Part shown: piece after piece, positions 41,125 to 49,433 of the stretch
Numbering within the stretch: position 1 is the stretch's first letter
Layout of the letters: each line of letters starts with the position of its first letter
Assembly (NCBI RefSeq): GCF_001425605.1
Contig: NZ_LMRG01000004.1
Location: 81,527-145,526 of the forward strand
Direction of reading: 5' to 3'
Source of the DNA: Rhizobium sp. Leaf453
GTDB lineage: Bacteria > Pseudomonadota > Alphaproteobacteria > Rhizobiales > Rhizobiaceae
Length of the DNA stretch: 64,000 nt
Notes under the pieces: model-generated
The model's database searches: none
Told to the model about the DNA's origin: nothing
What the model saw: only the letters and a program-made list of their open reading frames with translations
Position numbers and translations under genes: made by a program

Positions 41125-41432
41125 CCGATCCACTTATGGAACTTGTCTCTCGCTATCAGAAGATCGAGAGGGCCTACAACGAATGGCCGGCTGACGACAA
41201 GGTTGGCTTGACGACGATGGAGCAGGCACACAGCGCTGTCCTGGAAGAACTGGCCACGACCACCGAACACGCGACCATGATGGAAGGCGCTGTGACTGCG
41301 CTTCGCCAGGCCGCTAGAGAATGCGATGATAGCTGCCCCAACTTGGCCGCACCTCTCATTCGCGGCGCGCTCGCGTTCTTCACAGGGACCTCTGTGGATA
41401 ACGGGGATAGTGGGGACAACGCTGATGGTTGA
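41121..41432 (+). CDS. Hypothetical protein, 103 aa
   Basis: 103 residues from ATG 41121 (ATGA overlap). Helical (MELVSRYQKIERAYNEWPADDKVG). The last 15 residues are Asp/Gly-rich. No family recognised. Part of the coupled run of small genes before the integrase. Confidence 0.5.
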   Translation: MTDPLMELVSRYQKIERAYNEWPADDKVGLTTMEQAHSAVLEELATTTEHATMMEGAVTALRQAARECDDSCPNLAAPLIRGALAFFTGTSVDNGDSGDNADG

Positions 41433-41556
41433 GCCGGATACCCCGCTAATCGCCTTCGTCAAAGCCCTCGCACGGCGGCAGGCGCGCCTTGACGCTACAC
41501 CGCCCCCCGCCGCTAATGACGATGAGAAAAAAGACGAAGGCGCAAGGAAGCAATGA
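41425..41556 (+). CDS. Very small protein before the integrase, 43 aa
   Basis: ATG at 41425, overlapping the previous stop by 8 bases, and ending with an ATGA overlap into the integrase start. Residues 1-25 are helical and basic (PLIAFVKALARRQARLD), the rest is polar. Its size and place fit a recombination directionality factor, but nothing in the sequence proves this. Confidence 0.4.
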   Translation: MVEPDTPLIAFVKALARRQARLDATPPPAANDDEKKDEGARKQ

Positions 41557-43154
41557 AGAGAGCGGTCATCTACGCACGATATTCGACGGACCTGCAGAAC
41601 GACCAGTCCGTCGAAGATCAGATTCGGGTGTGTCGATCCCATGCCGACCGCCTTGGTGTGACTGTCGTCAGCGAATACCACGACCGGGCAAAATCGGGAG
41701 CCTCCATGTTCGGGCGTCCCGGTCTGTCAGCCCTGATGCAGGCGGCTGAACTCTCTGCCTTCGACATGGTAATTGCCGAGGCGACAGACCGCCTGTCTCG
41801 CGATATCGGCGACCTCGCCCACATCCACAAAAACCTGACGTTCCGTTCAGTCGAGATCAACTGCGTCAACGGCGGAAAGATCGAGACGCTTCAGGTCGGA
41901 ATGTATGGCGTCATCGGCCAGATGCAGCGAGAGGAAGGCGCGAAGAAGGTCAAGCGCGGGATGGTTGGCGTGGTTCGCTCCGGCCGTAACGCTGGCGGCA
42001 AGGCCTACGGCTACACGCCGACGGTCGGTAAACCCGGAGAACTGGAGATCGTGGAAGCCGAGGCCGGCACGGTGCGCCGCATTTTCGAGATGTATCGGGA
42101 TGGATTTTCGCCGCGGGCAATCGCGGGCGCGCTGAACAGCGAATCGGTACCGGCACCGCGAGGAACACAGTGGAACGCCTCGACGATCAACGGCAACGGC
42201 CAGCGGGGGAACGGTATCCTGCGCAATCCGATCTATGCCGGGAAAATTATCTGGAACAGGGTTCGGATGGTGAAAGACCCGTCCACCGGCCGCCGCGTGT
42301 CGCGCGTGAACGATGAGGCGGATTACGAGGAGACCAGCGCCCCGCATCTGCGGATCATCGACGACGCCCTGTTCGAGATCGTACAGCGCCGGAAGGCCGA
42401 ACGCGGCGGCGAGCATTCCAGGACGACGCCCAAGAGCAAACGCCTGCTATCCGGCCTGCTGAAATGCGGTGCATGTGGTGGGGGATTGTCGATCGTCGGC
42501 GCCGACCGGAGCGGCCCGCGCGTGGTTTGCAGCAACCACAAAGAATCGCGCAGCTGCGACAACAACGGCCGTTACTACGTCGAGAAGATCGAACGGCAGG
42601 TGATTGACACCCTCCGCATCCAGTTCGCGGACACGGCGATCATCGACGCCTACGTGAAGGAATATCAGGCCGAGCGCCGTCGCGTGGAAGTCGAACGGCG
42701 CCGAGGGCGAGCGCAGGCCGAGAAATCATTGCAGGAAGCCGTGGACGGCATAACCCGCATTGTCGAAAAGCTTTCGAAGGGATTGATCGAGGACGACGAC
42801 GCGGCAGCTCTCTTGCCCGGTCTACGAGCGCAGCGCGATCACTGGCGAAAGGAACTTGCAGCCGAACCGCCGCTGGCAAACGTGATCGAGATCCAGCCTA
42901 AGGCCGTCAGCATCTTCAGGCAGAACGTCGAAGCGCTGGCAGAAATACTGACTAAGAAGGAAGCCGAGCCGTCAATTGAACTGGCGCAGGCATTCAGGCA
43001 GGTCATCGCGGGTGTGGTTGTCGCAAAGCGTCAGCCCGGAGAGCACTATCAGATCGAGATAAAGGGATATCTGTCGAGTTTGGTCAGCCCGGAAATGTCG
43101 GCTGTTTTGATGGTAGCGGGAGAGGGACTCGAACCCCCGACACGCGGATTATGA
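41553..43154 (+). CDS. Large serine recombinase (phage integrase)
   Basis: 533 residues. The N-terminal resolvase domain has the catalytic Ser in YARYSTDLQNDQSVEDQIR (about residue 11) and RPGLSALMQ, EATDRLSRD. A recombinase domain spans about 160-280 (YGYTPTVGKP..., NPIYAGKI), a zinc ribbon 300-335 (LKCGACGGGL, CSNHKESRSC), then a coiled coil (370-430). The last 15 codons (MVAGEGLEPPTRGL) are the antisense of the tRNA-Met 3' end. It should catalyse attP x attB recombination; direction control would need a partner protein. Confidence 0.92.
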   Translation: MKRAVIYARYSTDLQNDQSVEDQIRVCRSHADRLGVTVVSEYHDRAKSGASMFGRPGLSALMQAAELSAFDMVIAEATDRLSRDIGDLAHIHKNLTFRSVEINCVNGGKIETLQVGMYGVIGQMQREEGAKKVKRGMVGVVRSGRNAGGKAYGYTPTVGKPGELEIVEAEAGTVRRIFEMYRDGFSPRAIAGALNSESVPAPRGTQWNASTINGNGQRGNGILRNPIYAGKIIWNRVRMVKDPSTGRRVSRVNDEADYEETSAPHLRIIDDALFEIVQRRKAERGGEHSRTTPKSKRLLSGLLKCGACGGGLSIVGADRSGPRVVCSNHKESRSCDNNGRYYVEKIERQVIDTLRIQFADTAIIDAYVKEYQAERRRVEVERRRGRAQAEKSLQEAVDGITRIVEKLSKGLIEDDDAAALLPGLRAQRDHWRKELAAEPPLANVIEIQPKAVSIFRQNVEALAEILTKKEAEPSIELAQAFRQVIAGVVVAKRQPGEHYQIEIKGYLSSLVSPEMSAVLMVAGEGLEPPTRGL

Positions 43155-43187
43155 TTCCGCTGCTCTAACCACCTGAGCTACCCCGCC
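43111..43187 (-). tRNA. tRNA-Met(CAU)
   Basis: The minus-strand transcript folds as a full cloverleaf: acceptor GGCGGGG with UCCCGCU (two G-U pairs), D arm with AGCUCAG, anticodon stem GCGGA/UCCGC with loop AUCAUAA (anticodon CAU), T arm with UUCGAGU loop, and encoded CCA. Loop and stem features fit elongator Met; a CAU tRNA read as Ile after lysidine change cannot be excluded. The integrase coding end overlaps its 3' 44 bases on the other strand, so it is the probable prophage attachment site. The tRNA remains intact. Confidence 0.95.
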
Positions 43188-43238
43188 ATCGGACTTCGAC
43201 GCTGGCCTTGGCCGCCGTCTTTGTCATCGGTGGGCGGC

Positions 43239-43267
43239 TTATAAGGTGCGGTTCATGGTGGTGTCAA
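43239..43267 (-). promoter_or_regulatory. Promoter of tRNA-Met
   Basis: On the minus strand TTGACA (43267-43262), 17 bases, TTATAA (43244-43239) is a near-consensus sigma-70 promoter. The start would lie near 43232, about 45 bases before the tRNA. Being on the host side, it is unaffected by the insertion. Confidence 0.75.
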
Positions 43268-43369
43268 GCGGACCTGTTTCAAAAAAACGGAAGTTTTCCA
43301 AAGGCGGCGGACAATGCTTGGGGTGTGGGGTTGGGGATGGGCGCGCAAAGGCGCCCTGCCCTCGTCCGA

Positions 43370-44593
43370 TCAGGCCGCGGCTACACCTTGCAACAGGTCC
43401 TTCAGCGCGGCTTCGGCAGCCGCTTCGCGCTCGGAGCGCAGGATGAAGCCGCCGCCATAGACGCGGGCGTCCTCACCGATACCGGAATAGAGTGCACAAG
43501 CTTGGCCAGGCGCCACGCCCGCCTCGCCTTCGAGGAGTTCCACCGAGATGCCGGAGGCGTCAGCGCGCAGGATGGCCGGGGCAGGCTGGCGGGTGGAGCG
43601 CACCTTGGCGAAACAGGCAAAGCCGTCCTTCGCCACCTCATGGATATCGCCGTCTCCCAGCCAGTTGACGTCACGCAGATAGACACGGCGGGTTTCCAGC
43701 GCTTCCTTCGGGCCGACGATGACGCGGCGCGAGCGGGCGTCGAGATGGACGACATAGAGCGGCTCGCCGGTCGCGACGCCGATGCCGCGGCGCTGGCCGA
43801 TCGTGTAATGCAGGATGCCGTCATGGCTGCCGAGCACGCGACCGTCGAGATGGACGATATCCCCCGCCAGCGAGGCGTTCGGCTTCAGCTTGTTGATGAT
43901 ATCCGCATATTTGCCCTGCGGCACGAAACAGATGTCCTGGCTGTCGGCCTTCTTGGCGACGACGAGGCCCATGTCTTCGGCGAGCGCGCGGGTTTCCGCC
44001 TTGGTGAGGTTGCCGAGCGGGAACCGCAGATAGTCGATCTGCTCCTGCGTCGTGGCGAACAGGAAATAGCTCTGGTCGCGATCGGCATCGGTCGGGCGAA
44101 ACAGCGCGCGGCGGCCGGGTGCGCCGGGCTGTGGGTTGGCCTTCGAGCGGATGTAATGGCCGGTCGCCAGCGCATCGGCGCCGAGATCGCGCGCAGTCGC
44201 CAACAGATCGGCGAACTTGACGGTCTGGTTACAGGCGACGCAGGGGATCGGCGTTTCGCCAGCGACATAGCTTTCGGCGAAGGGATTGATCACGGTTTCG
44301 CGGAAGCGCTGTTCGTAATCGAGAACATAATGCGGAATGCCCAGCACTTCGCAGACCCGGCGCGCATCGTCGATATCCTGGCCGGCACAGCACGAGCCGG
44401 CACGGTGCACGGCGGCGCCATGATCGTAGAGCTGCAGGGTGATGCCGAGGACGTCATAGCCCTCGCGTTTCAGGATACCGGCAACAACGGAACTGTCGAC
44501 GCCGCCGGACATGGCAACGACGACACGCGTATCTTCGGGCTTGCGATCAAAATCGAGACTGTTCACGGCATCCAATCCGGCGTTCCGGTCCAT
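43370..44593 (-). CDS. mnmA: tRNA-specific 2-thiouridylase MnmA
   Basis: 407 residues. The PP-loop for ATP is [16 protein letters not shown] near 25-40. The catalytic nucleophile is in [14 protein letters not shown] (about 117) and the persulfide Cys in [14 protein letters not shown] (about 221), with the DQSYFLF motif between. It makes s2U34 in tRNA for Lys, Glu and Gln in the cytoplasm, taking sulfur from a relay. Length and domain order are standard. Located right next to the prophage, on the minus strand. Confidence 0.95.
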   Translation of the reverse strand: MDRNAGLDAVNSLDFDRKPEDTRVVVAMSGGVDSSVVAGILKREGYDVLGITLQLYDHGAAVHRAGSCCAGQDIDDARRVCEVLGIPHYVLDYEQRFRETVINPFAESYVAGETPIPCVACNQTVKFADLLATARDLGADALATGHYIRSKANPQPGAPGRRALFRPTDADRDQSYFLFATTQEQIDYLRFPLGNLTKAETRALAEDMGLVVAKKADSQDICFVPQGKYADIINKLKPNASLAGDIVHLDGRVLGSHDGILHYTIGQRRGIGVATGEPLYVVHLDARSRRVIVGPKEALETRRVYLRDVNWLGDGDIHEVAKDGFACFAKVRSTRQPAPAILRADASGISVELLEGEAGVAPGQACALYSGIGEDARVYGGGFILRSEREAAAEAALKDLLQGVAAA

Positions 44594-44744
44594 CGGCGGG
44601 TTTTCGGCATTTCAGCGCGACCATACCCTGTTTCCAGCAAACGGCCAACGCCGCAGCGAAGCGGGCCAGCCGTTCAGGCCTTTGCGCAAGGCCGCTATAT
44701 AGAAAGTTGCGAGGATGGGAACAAGAGCGCCGGAAACTGCCGGC

Positions 44745-45491
44745 TCAGATGAGCTTCATCCGCATGGCGCGGGCGATGGCCTGCATGCGGTTGACGGAAT
44801 CGAGCTTGCGGGTCGCGGTCTTGAAATAGCTCGAGACGGTATAGACGGAGATGCCGAGAATGATGGCGATCTCGTCGCTGCTCTTGCCGGCCGCAGCCCA
44901 GCGGAGACATTCGATCTCCCGCGTCGACAGCTTGTCGCGCGCCGACGAGCCGACCTCGAAGGTCCGCTCCAGCGTTTCGAACAGCTGCAACAGCGTGAAG
45001 TAGAGATCGGAAGCCTCCGCCCTGTCGGGTTCGGAGCGCGCGCCGGACAGAAGAACGGCAAAGGCCTCGCCATAGGTGGTGTGCAGCATGACGGCGAAGG
45101 TGTTGCGCAGTGGGTAGTCGGCCAGCAGGCCTTCCATCGTGGCGGCTGTGTCGGTCGAAGGCGCGCTGAGCAGGGCGGCCGTCTCGCCAAAAATGGGCAG
45201 CTTGGTGTGGCGCAGCCGCTCGACCAGCATACTGGCATGGAAAATTGTCGCCGTATCATACTGGCGCACCAGCTCCGACGGCCAGCTCGACAGCACCAGG
45301 CGCTCAGCGAAACGCTGCTGTTCCCCGAATGGGATGCGCGCGATCATGAAGTGAGAGAAGCCGAACTGCGCCGTGCACTGGCGCATCAGGTGCAGAACCT
45401 CGTACTCCGTCTGGACTGTCGAACTGTTCATACTGGAAAGGAAATCAGCATAAGCCTCGCTTCGCAAGGCCAGCTTGTCAGGGTCTTTCAT
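44745..45491 (-). CDS. LuxR-family regulator with autoinducer-binding-like domain
   Basis: 248 residues from ATG 45491 (a GTG at 45506 is possible). Residues 20-165 fit the autoinducer-binding fold: FGFSHFMIARIP, SSWPSELVRQYDTATIFHASM, and LLSGARSE. The usual DPV after the Tyr is absent, so ligand binding is uncertain. The C-terminus is a GerE helix-turn-helix (LSTREIECLRWAAAGKSSDEIAIILGISVYTVSSYFKTATRKLDSVNRMQAIARAMRM). No luxI is nearby, so it is a solo receptor or an orphan regulator. Confidence 0.8.
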   Translation of the reverse strand: MKDPDKLALRSEAYADFLSSMNSSTVQTEYEVLHLMRQCTAQFGFSHFMIARIPFGEQQRFAERLVLSSWPSELVRQYDTATIFHASMLVERLRHTKLPIFGETAALLSAPSTDTAATMEGLLADYPLRNTFAVMLHTTYGEAFAVLLSGARSEPDRAEASDLYFTLLQLFETLERTFEVGSSARDKLSTREIECLRWAAAGKSSDEIAIILGISVYTVSSYFKTATRKLDSVNRMQAIARAMRMKLI

Positions 45492-45994
45492 ATTTTTGAT
45501 CACCAATTTGCCGGGTCAGAAATACCGGCTCCTCAAAAAATTCTTTTCCGGAATTTTTCGAAGTCAACACGCTTAAATCCGCCATTGCCAAAACTTCGAA
45601 TGTTCCCGCGAAGGACACAATCGAAGCAAAAAGGCCGTGGCTTTGAAATAAAGTGACGCAGCGAGAGCATTCCGGAGCATCAATATGATGCTTATGCTCA
45701 ATTACAGTGCTGATATAGCAATATTTTTAGGCAAATTGAATCATTATATTTGCATGGCTCCTATGCAACCGCCCACTCTACAATATCAGCGGTTGCAAAA
45801 ATGCACCGGAGCCTTGGATGCATCCCGGTCCAGGCCGCGATTTCGGTCGCACGCTCCAGAAAAAGACGGTGGCATGATGCACGCGCCGGAAGTCTCTCAA
45901 ATTATGAGCAAATTGTTACCGCACGTTTAGGCAAATGTTAAATGTGGCAGGGTAAGTTGAGCTCATATGGTCTTGAGTATGTGTAGAGAGTCCA
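45492..45994. promoter_or_regulatory. AT-rich divergent intergenic region with CtrA-like and GANTC sites
   Basis: About 500 bases between the LuxR-type gene and sciP. Near sciP lies TTAG-GCAAATG-TTAA (45927-45941), one change from the CtrA box TTAA-N7-TTAA. A GANTC site (GAGTC, 45988-45992) sits just before the sciP start. The left part is AT-rich and holds no convincing gene; a frame at 45685-45930 lacks coding signs. Confidence 0.45.
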
Positions 45995-46270
45995 ATGACC
46001 GAAATGATACGACCCCGCGTGAAATATGTCATCGGCCCCGATGGCAGCCCCCTGACGATTGCAGATCTGCCCCCGGCCAATACCCGTCGCTGGGTCATTC
46101 GCCGCAAGGCTGAAGTTGTCGCCGCCGTTCGTGGCGGACTTCTCAGCCTGGAAGAAGCCTGCGAGCGCTATACCCTGACCGTCGAAGAATTCCTGTCCTG
46201 GCAGTCATCCATCAGCGACCATGGCCTCGCCGGTCTGCGCACGACCCGCATCCAGCAGTACCGCCACTAG
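45995..46270 (+). CDS. sciP: SciP, small CtrA inhibitory protein (DUF1153)
   Basis: 91 residues. KYVIGPDGSPLTIADLPP, NTRRWVIRRKAEVVAAVRGGLLSLEEACERYTLTVEEFLSWQ and HGLAGLRTTRIQQYR are nearly those of Caulobacter SciP, whose helix-turn-helix domain binds CtrA and blocks transcription from CtrA promoters. ctrA is 1.8 kb away on the same strand. CtrA-like and GANTC sites upstream agree with control by CtrA and CcrM. Confidence 0.9.
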   Translation: MTEMIRPRVKYVIGPDGSPLTIADLPPANTRRWVIRRKAEVVAAVRGGLLSLEEACERYTLTVEEFLSWQSSISDHGLAGLRTTRIQQYRH

Positions 46271-46304
46271 CTGATCTGATATTTGCAAGACCATCGCGGC
46301 CGCC

Positions 46305-46754
46305 TCAGTGCGGCCGCAACCGCATCTGCAGCAGCCCTGTCAGAATGGCGGATCCGGCATAGAACCAAAGCCCCGCCTGTGTGAACGCTTCCGCAAGACC
46401 GCTGGTCTTCGCAGCGAAAATAACCAAGGCCACCAGCATCACATCCATCATCGACCATTTGCCCAGAATGGGCATGAGGCGCGACACAACTGTGCTTGCC
46501 GCGGCGTCATCCGCCGGCACCGTCGCTTCGAAGGCAATCGCGATCAGCTTGGCGAACGGAAATACGATGGAGAAAAGACCGACAATGACCGCAAGCAGCG
46601 GATTGTCCCTCTCCCACAAGGCCCAGACGATTCCCAGAAGCGATGGCGTTTCATTGAAGAAGATGAGTTTCTCGAACCTCACGAGCGGCAGCACCAGACC
46701 GAGCGCCAGAAAAAATGTCGCGAGGACCAGGAAAACCGGTGTGATGAGGCGCAT
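46305..46754 (-). CDS. PqiA-like inner membrane protein
   Basis: 149 residues with about four membrane segments (2-24, 48-70, 100-118, 122-142). The first half has VLATFFLALGLVLPLVRFEKLIFF and a NPLLAVIVGLFSIVFPFAKLIAI block typical of paraquat-inducible protein A domains, which work in lipid transport with MCE proteins. Only one PqiA domain is present, and no MCE partner gene is nearby. Convergent with sciP. Confidence 0.75.
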   Translation of the reverse strand: MRLITPVFLVLATFFLALGLVLPLVRFEKLIFFNETPSLLGIVWALWERDNPLLAVIVGLFSIVFPFAKLIAIAFEATVPADDAAASTVVSRLMPILGKWSMMDVMLVALVIFAAKTSGLAEAFTQAGLWFYAGSAILTGLLQMRLRPH

Positions 46755-46867
46755 GAATCATATCTTCTGTTGCGGGGCGTCATACATATCAACCTTCCCG
46801 GACATTGCACAGCGACCGGCGCATGTCCGTAATGATACAAAGCCTCTGCCAGCAATGGAGACAAATC

Positions 46868-47149
46868 ATGAAGATCGAAAATTCGGAAGACGGCTCGCAT
46901 GGCCGCTACAGCGCAACAATCGAGGGACACACGGGTGAAATGACCTATTCCCGGACATCGCCGCAGCTGATCATCATCGATCACACCGGCGTTCCGGATG
47001 CGCTGCGCGGCAAGGGTGTCGGTCAGGCACTGGCCGCCCATGCCATCGATGAGGCACGAAAAGGCGGCTGGAAGATCATTCCGCTCTGCCCGTTCATGCG
47101 TGCACAGGTCCAACGCCACCCCGACTGGCAGGACGTAATCCAGGGCTGA
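46868..47149 (+). CDS. GNAT-type N-acetyltransferase (YjdJ-like)
   Basis: 93 residues from ATG 46868 (GGAGACA upstream). This is the short GNAT type: YSATIEGHTGEMTYSRTSPQLIIIDHTGVPDALRGKGVGQALAAHAIDEARKGGWKIIPLCPFM, where the RGKGVG loop binds acetyl-CoA and CPFM lies next to the active site. The substrate is unknown. Confidence 0.85.
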   Translation: MKIENSEDGSHGRYSATIEGHTGEMTYSRTSPQLIIIDHTGVPDALRGKGVGQALAAHAIDEARKGGWKIIPLCPFMRAQVQRHPDWQDVIQG

Positions 47150-47179
47150 CGACACCCGCAAGGAGTCACTTGAAAAATG

Positions 47180-47229
47180 CACAAGGCCCTTCTCACGGAC
47201 TTGTCCAAGTCCGTGAGAAGGGCCTTGTG
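47180..47229. repeat. Perfect 24-bp inverted repeat (long hairpin)
   Basis: CACAAGGCCCTTCTCACGGA and the next four bases (47180-47203) are repeated exactly in reverse complement at 47206-47229, with only TC between. The RNA would form a 22 to 24 base-pair stem with a tiny loop. GTTTT follows on the plus strand, so it may end the acetyltransferase transcript, but it is longer than normal terminators. No other copy was noticed. Confidence 0.75.
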
Positions 47230-47254
47230 GTTTTCGCTGTTCGACAAACGCGCC

Positions 47255-47605
47255 TTAAGCGCGCATGCGAACGCTGCTATCACGCTCTTCGAGCGCTGCG
47301 GCTTTGGCGAATTCCGCCTGAACCTCTTCCAGAGCCAGTTCAGCGGCATCCTGTTGAATCTTCAGCTCTCGGACAGAGACCTGGAGATTGTCGGCCCGCT
47401 GCCGGGCAGCCTTGGCAAACGTCGGATAGGCAAAATGCGAGGGATCGGAAATCCCTGATTTCTTCTCTTCGAACGTGATCTGGTTTTCCAATTCCTTGGT
47501 CATCCGCTCAAATTCGGCCATCATCAGCTGAAGCTGGTTCAACTGACGCTGTTTCTCCTTCACCTGAAATTCCTTCAGGCGAACAAGGCTCTCACGTGAC
47601 TTCAT
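47255..47605 (-). CDS. FliJ-like flagellar coiled-coil protein
   Basis: 116 residues from ATG 47605 (GGGAG nine bases upstream). Almost entirely helical: ESLVRLKEFQVKEKQRQLNQLQLMMAEFERMTKELENQ, then a central turn (KKSGISDPSHFAYPTFAKAARQRADNL), then ELKIQQDAAELALEEVQAEFAKAAALEERD. This is the pattern of FliJ in alphaproteobacteria, a chaperone of the flagellar export ATPase FliI. It stands divergent from ctrA, a known neighbour. Family match is by pattern. Confidence 0.7.
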   Translation of the reverse strand: MKSRESLVRLKEFQVKEKQRQLNQLQLMMAEFERMTKELENQITFEEKKSGISDPSHFAYPTFAKAARQRADNLQVSVRELKIQQDAAELALEEVQAEFAKAAALEERDSSVRMRA

Positions 47606-48046
47606 ACGCAATACTCCCGTGATGCGAGACCCCGGTTACTGGATTTGGCCCGTCCAACCGACCTTACCGTGTCGGAAAATGAAAAAAATTACAGCGATCT
47701 TAACAAAATCCTACCGCTGGTAACCTTTCGTTTACGGGCATCGTTAATCATAGGGACGATCATTTAAGGGTCAGTAAATGCCGGACATCAAATTTGAGGT
47801 TCGCCATAGATTGAGTCGGATGAGTCGGATAGCGAGTTTTCTTAATCTAATAAGTTAAGAAGCCCGTTTCAGATTCATATGAGAAAACAGAGGACTGCGA
47901 CAAATATTTAACGAATTCTGCGGACTTGCCAGAGTGAATCAGAATTTGTTAACCATTTCGTGGCAGCCTCCAAATCAGGCAACGACTGGATCCGTATCGC
48001 GTAAGGGGGCCATCAACACCTTTCGGCGGCGGAAAAGGGGACAATT
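47606..48046. promoter_or_regulatory. ctrA regulatory region with CcrM and CtrA-type sites
   Basis: A 441-base divergent intergenic region. GANTC sites: GAGTC (47813-47817 and 47822-47826), GATTC (47872-47876), GAATC (47936-47940). A CtrA half-site TTAACCAT lies at 47949-47956; TTAA pairs at 47842 and 47855 are spaced 9, not 7. Several sites together fit self-control of ctrA and methylation-linked firing. No gene is seen in it. Confidence 0.5.
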
Positions 48047-48745
48047 ATGCGGGTTCTACTGATTGAAGACGACAGCGCGACAGCGCAGAGCATCGAACTG
48101 ATGCTCAAGTCGGAAAGTTTTAACGTTTACACGACCGATCTCGGTGAAGAGGGCGTCGATCTCGGCAAGCTCTACGACTACGACATCATTCTGCTCGATC
48201 TCAACCTGCCCGACATGTCCGGCTATGAAGTTTTGAGAACGCTCCGCCTCTCCAAGGTCAAGACGCCGATCCTCATCCTCTCCGGCATGGCAGGTATCGA
48301 GGACAAGGTTCGCGGCCTGGGCTTCGGCGCAGACGACTACATGACCAAGCCTTTCCACAAGGACGAACTGGTTGCCCGCATCCACGCGATCGTGCGCCGT
48401 TCCAAGGGCCATGCCCAGTCGGTCATCGCCACCGGCGAACTGATCGTCAACCTGGATGCCAAGACCGTTGAAGTCGGCGGCCAGCGCGTTCACCTGACGG
48501 GCAAGGAATACCAGATGCTGGAGCTGCTCTCGCTCCGCAAGGGCACGACGCTCACCAAGGAAATGTTCCTGAACCATCTCTATGGTGGCATGGACGAGCC
48601 GGAACTGAAGATCATCGACGTCTTCATCTGCAAGCTGCGCAAGAAGCTGGCCAATGCTGCCGGCGGTGCGAACTACATCGAAACCGTCTGGGGCCGCGGC
48701 TACGTGTTGCGCGAACCGGAAGGCGATTTCGCCGAAAGCGCCTGA
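48047..48745 (+). CDS. ctrA: CtrA, cell cycle master response regulator
   Basis: 232 residues. The receiver domain has acidic pocket E7-D8-D9, phospho-acceptor D51 ([13 protein letters not shown]) and Lys in DDYMTKPFH; the C-terminal OmpR-type winged helix has [36 protein letters not shown] and [10 protein letters not shown]. Nearly identical in these blocks to Caulobacter CtrA. It controls replication start, division, flagellar and other genes. The ending ESA resembles hydrophobic ClpXP-recognised ends. Start has AAAGGGGAC upstream. Confidence 0.97.
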   Translation: MRVLLIEDDSATAQSIELMLKSESFNVYTTDLGEEGVDLGKLYDYDIILLDLNLPDMSGYEVLRTLRLSKVKTPILILSGMAGIEDKVRGLGFGADDYMTKPFHKDELVARIHAIVRRSKGHAQSVIATGELIVNLDAKTVEVGGQRVHLTGKEYQMLELLSLRKGTTLTKEMFLNHLYGGMDEPELKIIDVFICKLRKKLANAAGGANYIETVWGRGYVLREPEGDFAESA

Positions 48746-48829
48746 TTTACGACTTCGGCCATGATAGCCGTCGGTATTCCGCATCCCGCATAGTGCAGGA
48801 TGCCACGGTTGATCCAGCCAGAGTTTGAA

Positions 48830-48857
48830 AAGCCTGCCCTCATCGGCGGGCTTTTTC
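48830..48857 (+). terminator. Terminator after ctrA
   Basis: AGCCTGCC and GGCGGGCT form an eight-base stem (one G-U) with loop CTCATC, then TTTTT. It lies 85 bases after the ctrA stop. Confidence 0.75.
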
Positions 48858-48902
48858 GCGTTCGGCCGCGCCTTGACACCATACCCCCCTGCCCTTCAGG
48901 CA

Positions 48903-48937
48903 ACAAAAAAGCCGCAACCCCGGAAGGTTACGGCTTT
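48903..48937 (-). terminator. Terminator after the response regulator gene
   Basis: Read on the minus strand, AAGCCGTAACC pairs with GGTTGCGGCTT (one mismatch), followed by a run of six Ts. It is 22 bases after the stop of the response regulator gene. Confidence 0.75.
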
Positions 48938-48958
48938 CATGTTGAAATGGGAAAACGA

Positions 48959-49321
48959 TCAGGCGGCGATCGACAGGGCGCCGAAAACGCTGGTCAGGAT
49001 CTTGCGATCGAACGGCTTGAGCAAGAAGTCATCAGCACCGGCGCGCTTGCCGGCCATCATCTTCTTGAGATCGGCTTCAACGACGCAGTAATAGATGCGA
49101 ACAGACTTGCCGTTCGGCAGATTGCGGATGTTGGCGATCAGCTCGAGCGCGCCATCCAGGGCGGCGTCAACGATGATGATGTTCGGGAGTTCAGCTTCGC
49201 AACGCACGAGCGCTTCAAGACCGTTGCCTGCTTCGGAGACGAGGAAGTTCAGTCCGGAGAGGATGCGCTTTCCGACCTTGCGTACGACATCTGAATCATC
49301 AGCGATCATCAAGCGTTGCAT
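48959..49321 (-). CDS. Single-domain response regulator
   Basis: 120 residues from ATG 49321 (AAGGAG upstream). Receiver domain with acidic pair in MIADDSDVVRK, phospho-acceptor in NIIIVDAALDG (about 50) and Lys in DDFLLKPFDRK. There is no output domain. It lies before chpT on the same strand and could exchange phosphate with ChpT, like CpdR or DivK, but it does not clearly match either of them. Cytoplasmic. Confidence 0.8.
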   Translation of the reverse strand: MQRLMIADDSDVVRKVGKRILSGLNFLVSEAGNGLEALVRCEAELPNIIIVDAALDGALELIANIRNLPNGKSVRIYYCVVEADLKKMMAGKRAGADDFLLKPFDRKILTSVFGALSIAA

Positions 49322-49433
49322 CTGAGGCTCCTTCTCTATACCTAAGCGGGAGTTCATTCCCTATCAACAACCGTATGCCGTTTTGGCAAAGATTCAGTTA
49401 CCGAGGGAACGAAAAGTCGAATTATCTCCCGGT

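Larger units (their letters stand above)
1..43154. mobile_element. Siphovirus prophage (HK97-like), right end at tRNA-Met, left end outside window
   Basis: A continuous phage gene order is visible: integrase, immunity, replication, terminase, portal, protease, capsid, tail tube, tape measure, tail tip, fibres and lysis. The right boundary lies inside the tRNA-Met gene at 43111-43187, because the integrase reading frame runs into it and the genes beyond are ordinary chromosomal genes. No second copy of the tRNA 3' end was found near position 1, so attL must lie to the left of the window, or the left end has been lost. All structural modules are intact, which suggests a recent and possibly inducible prophage (inference). 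Confidence 0.93.

Noticed and set aside
43328..43365. Hairpin GGGCGC/GCGCCC after mnmA
   Set aside because: Only six pairs and no T-run; not called a terminator.
43208..44752. 514-residue plus-strand frame
   Set aside because: Antisense of mnmA, with no motif; long shadow frames are expected at high GC.
45685..45930. 81-residue frame between the LuxR-type gene and sciP
   Set aside because: Low-quality sequence without binding site or coding pattern, in an AT-rich promoter region.
48056..48784. 242-residue minus-strand frame over ctrA
   Set aside because: Antisense shadow of ctrA.
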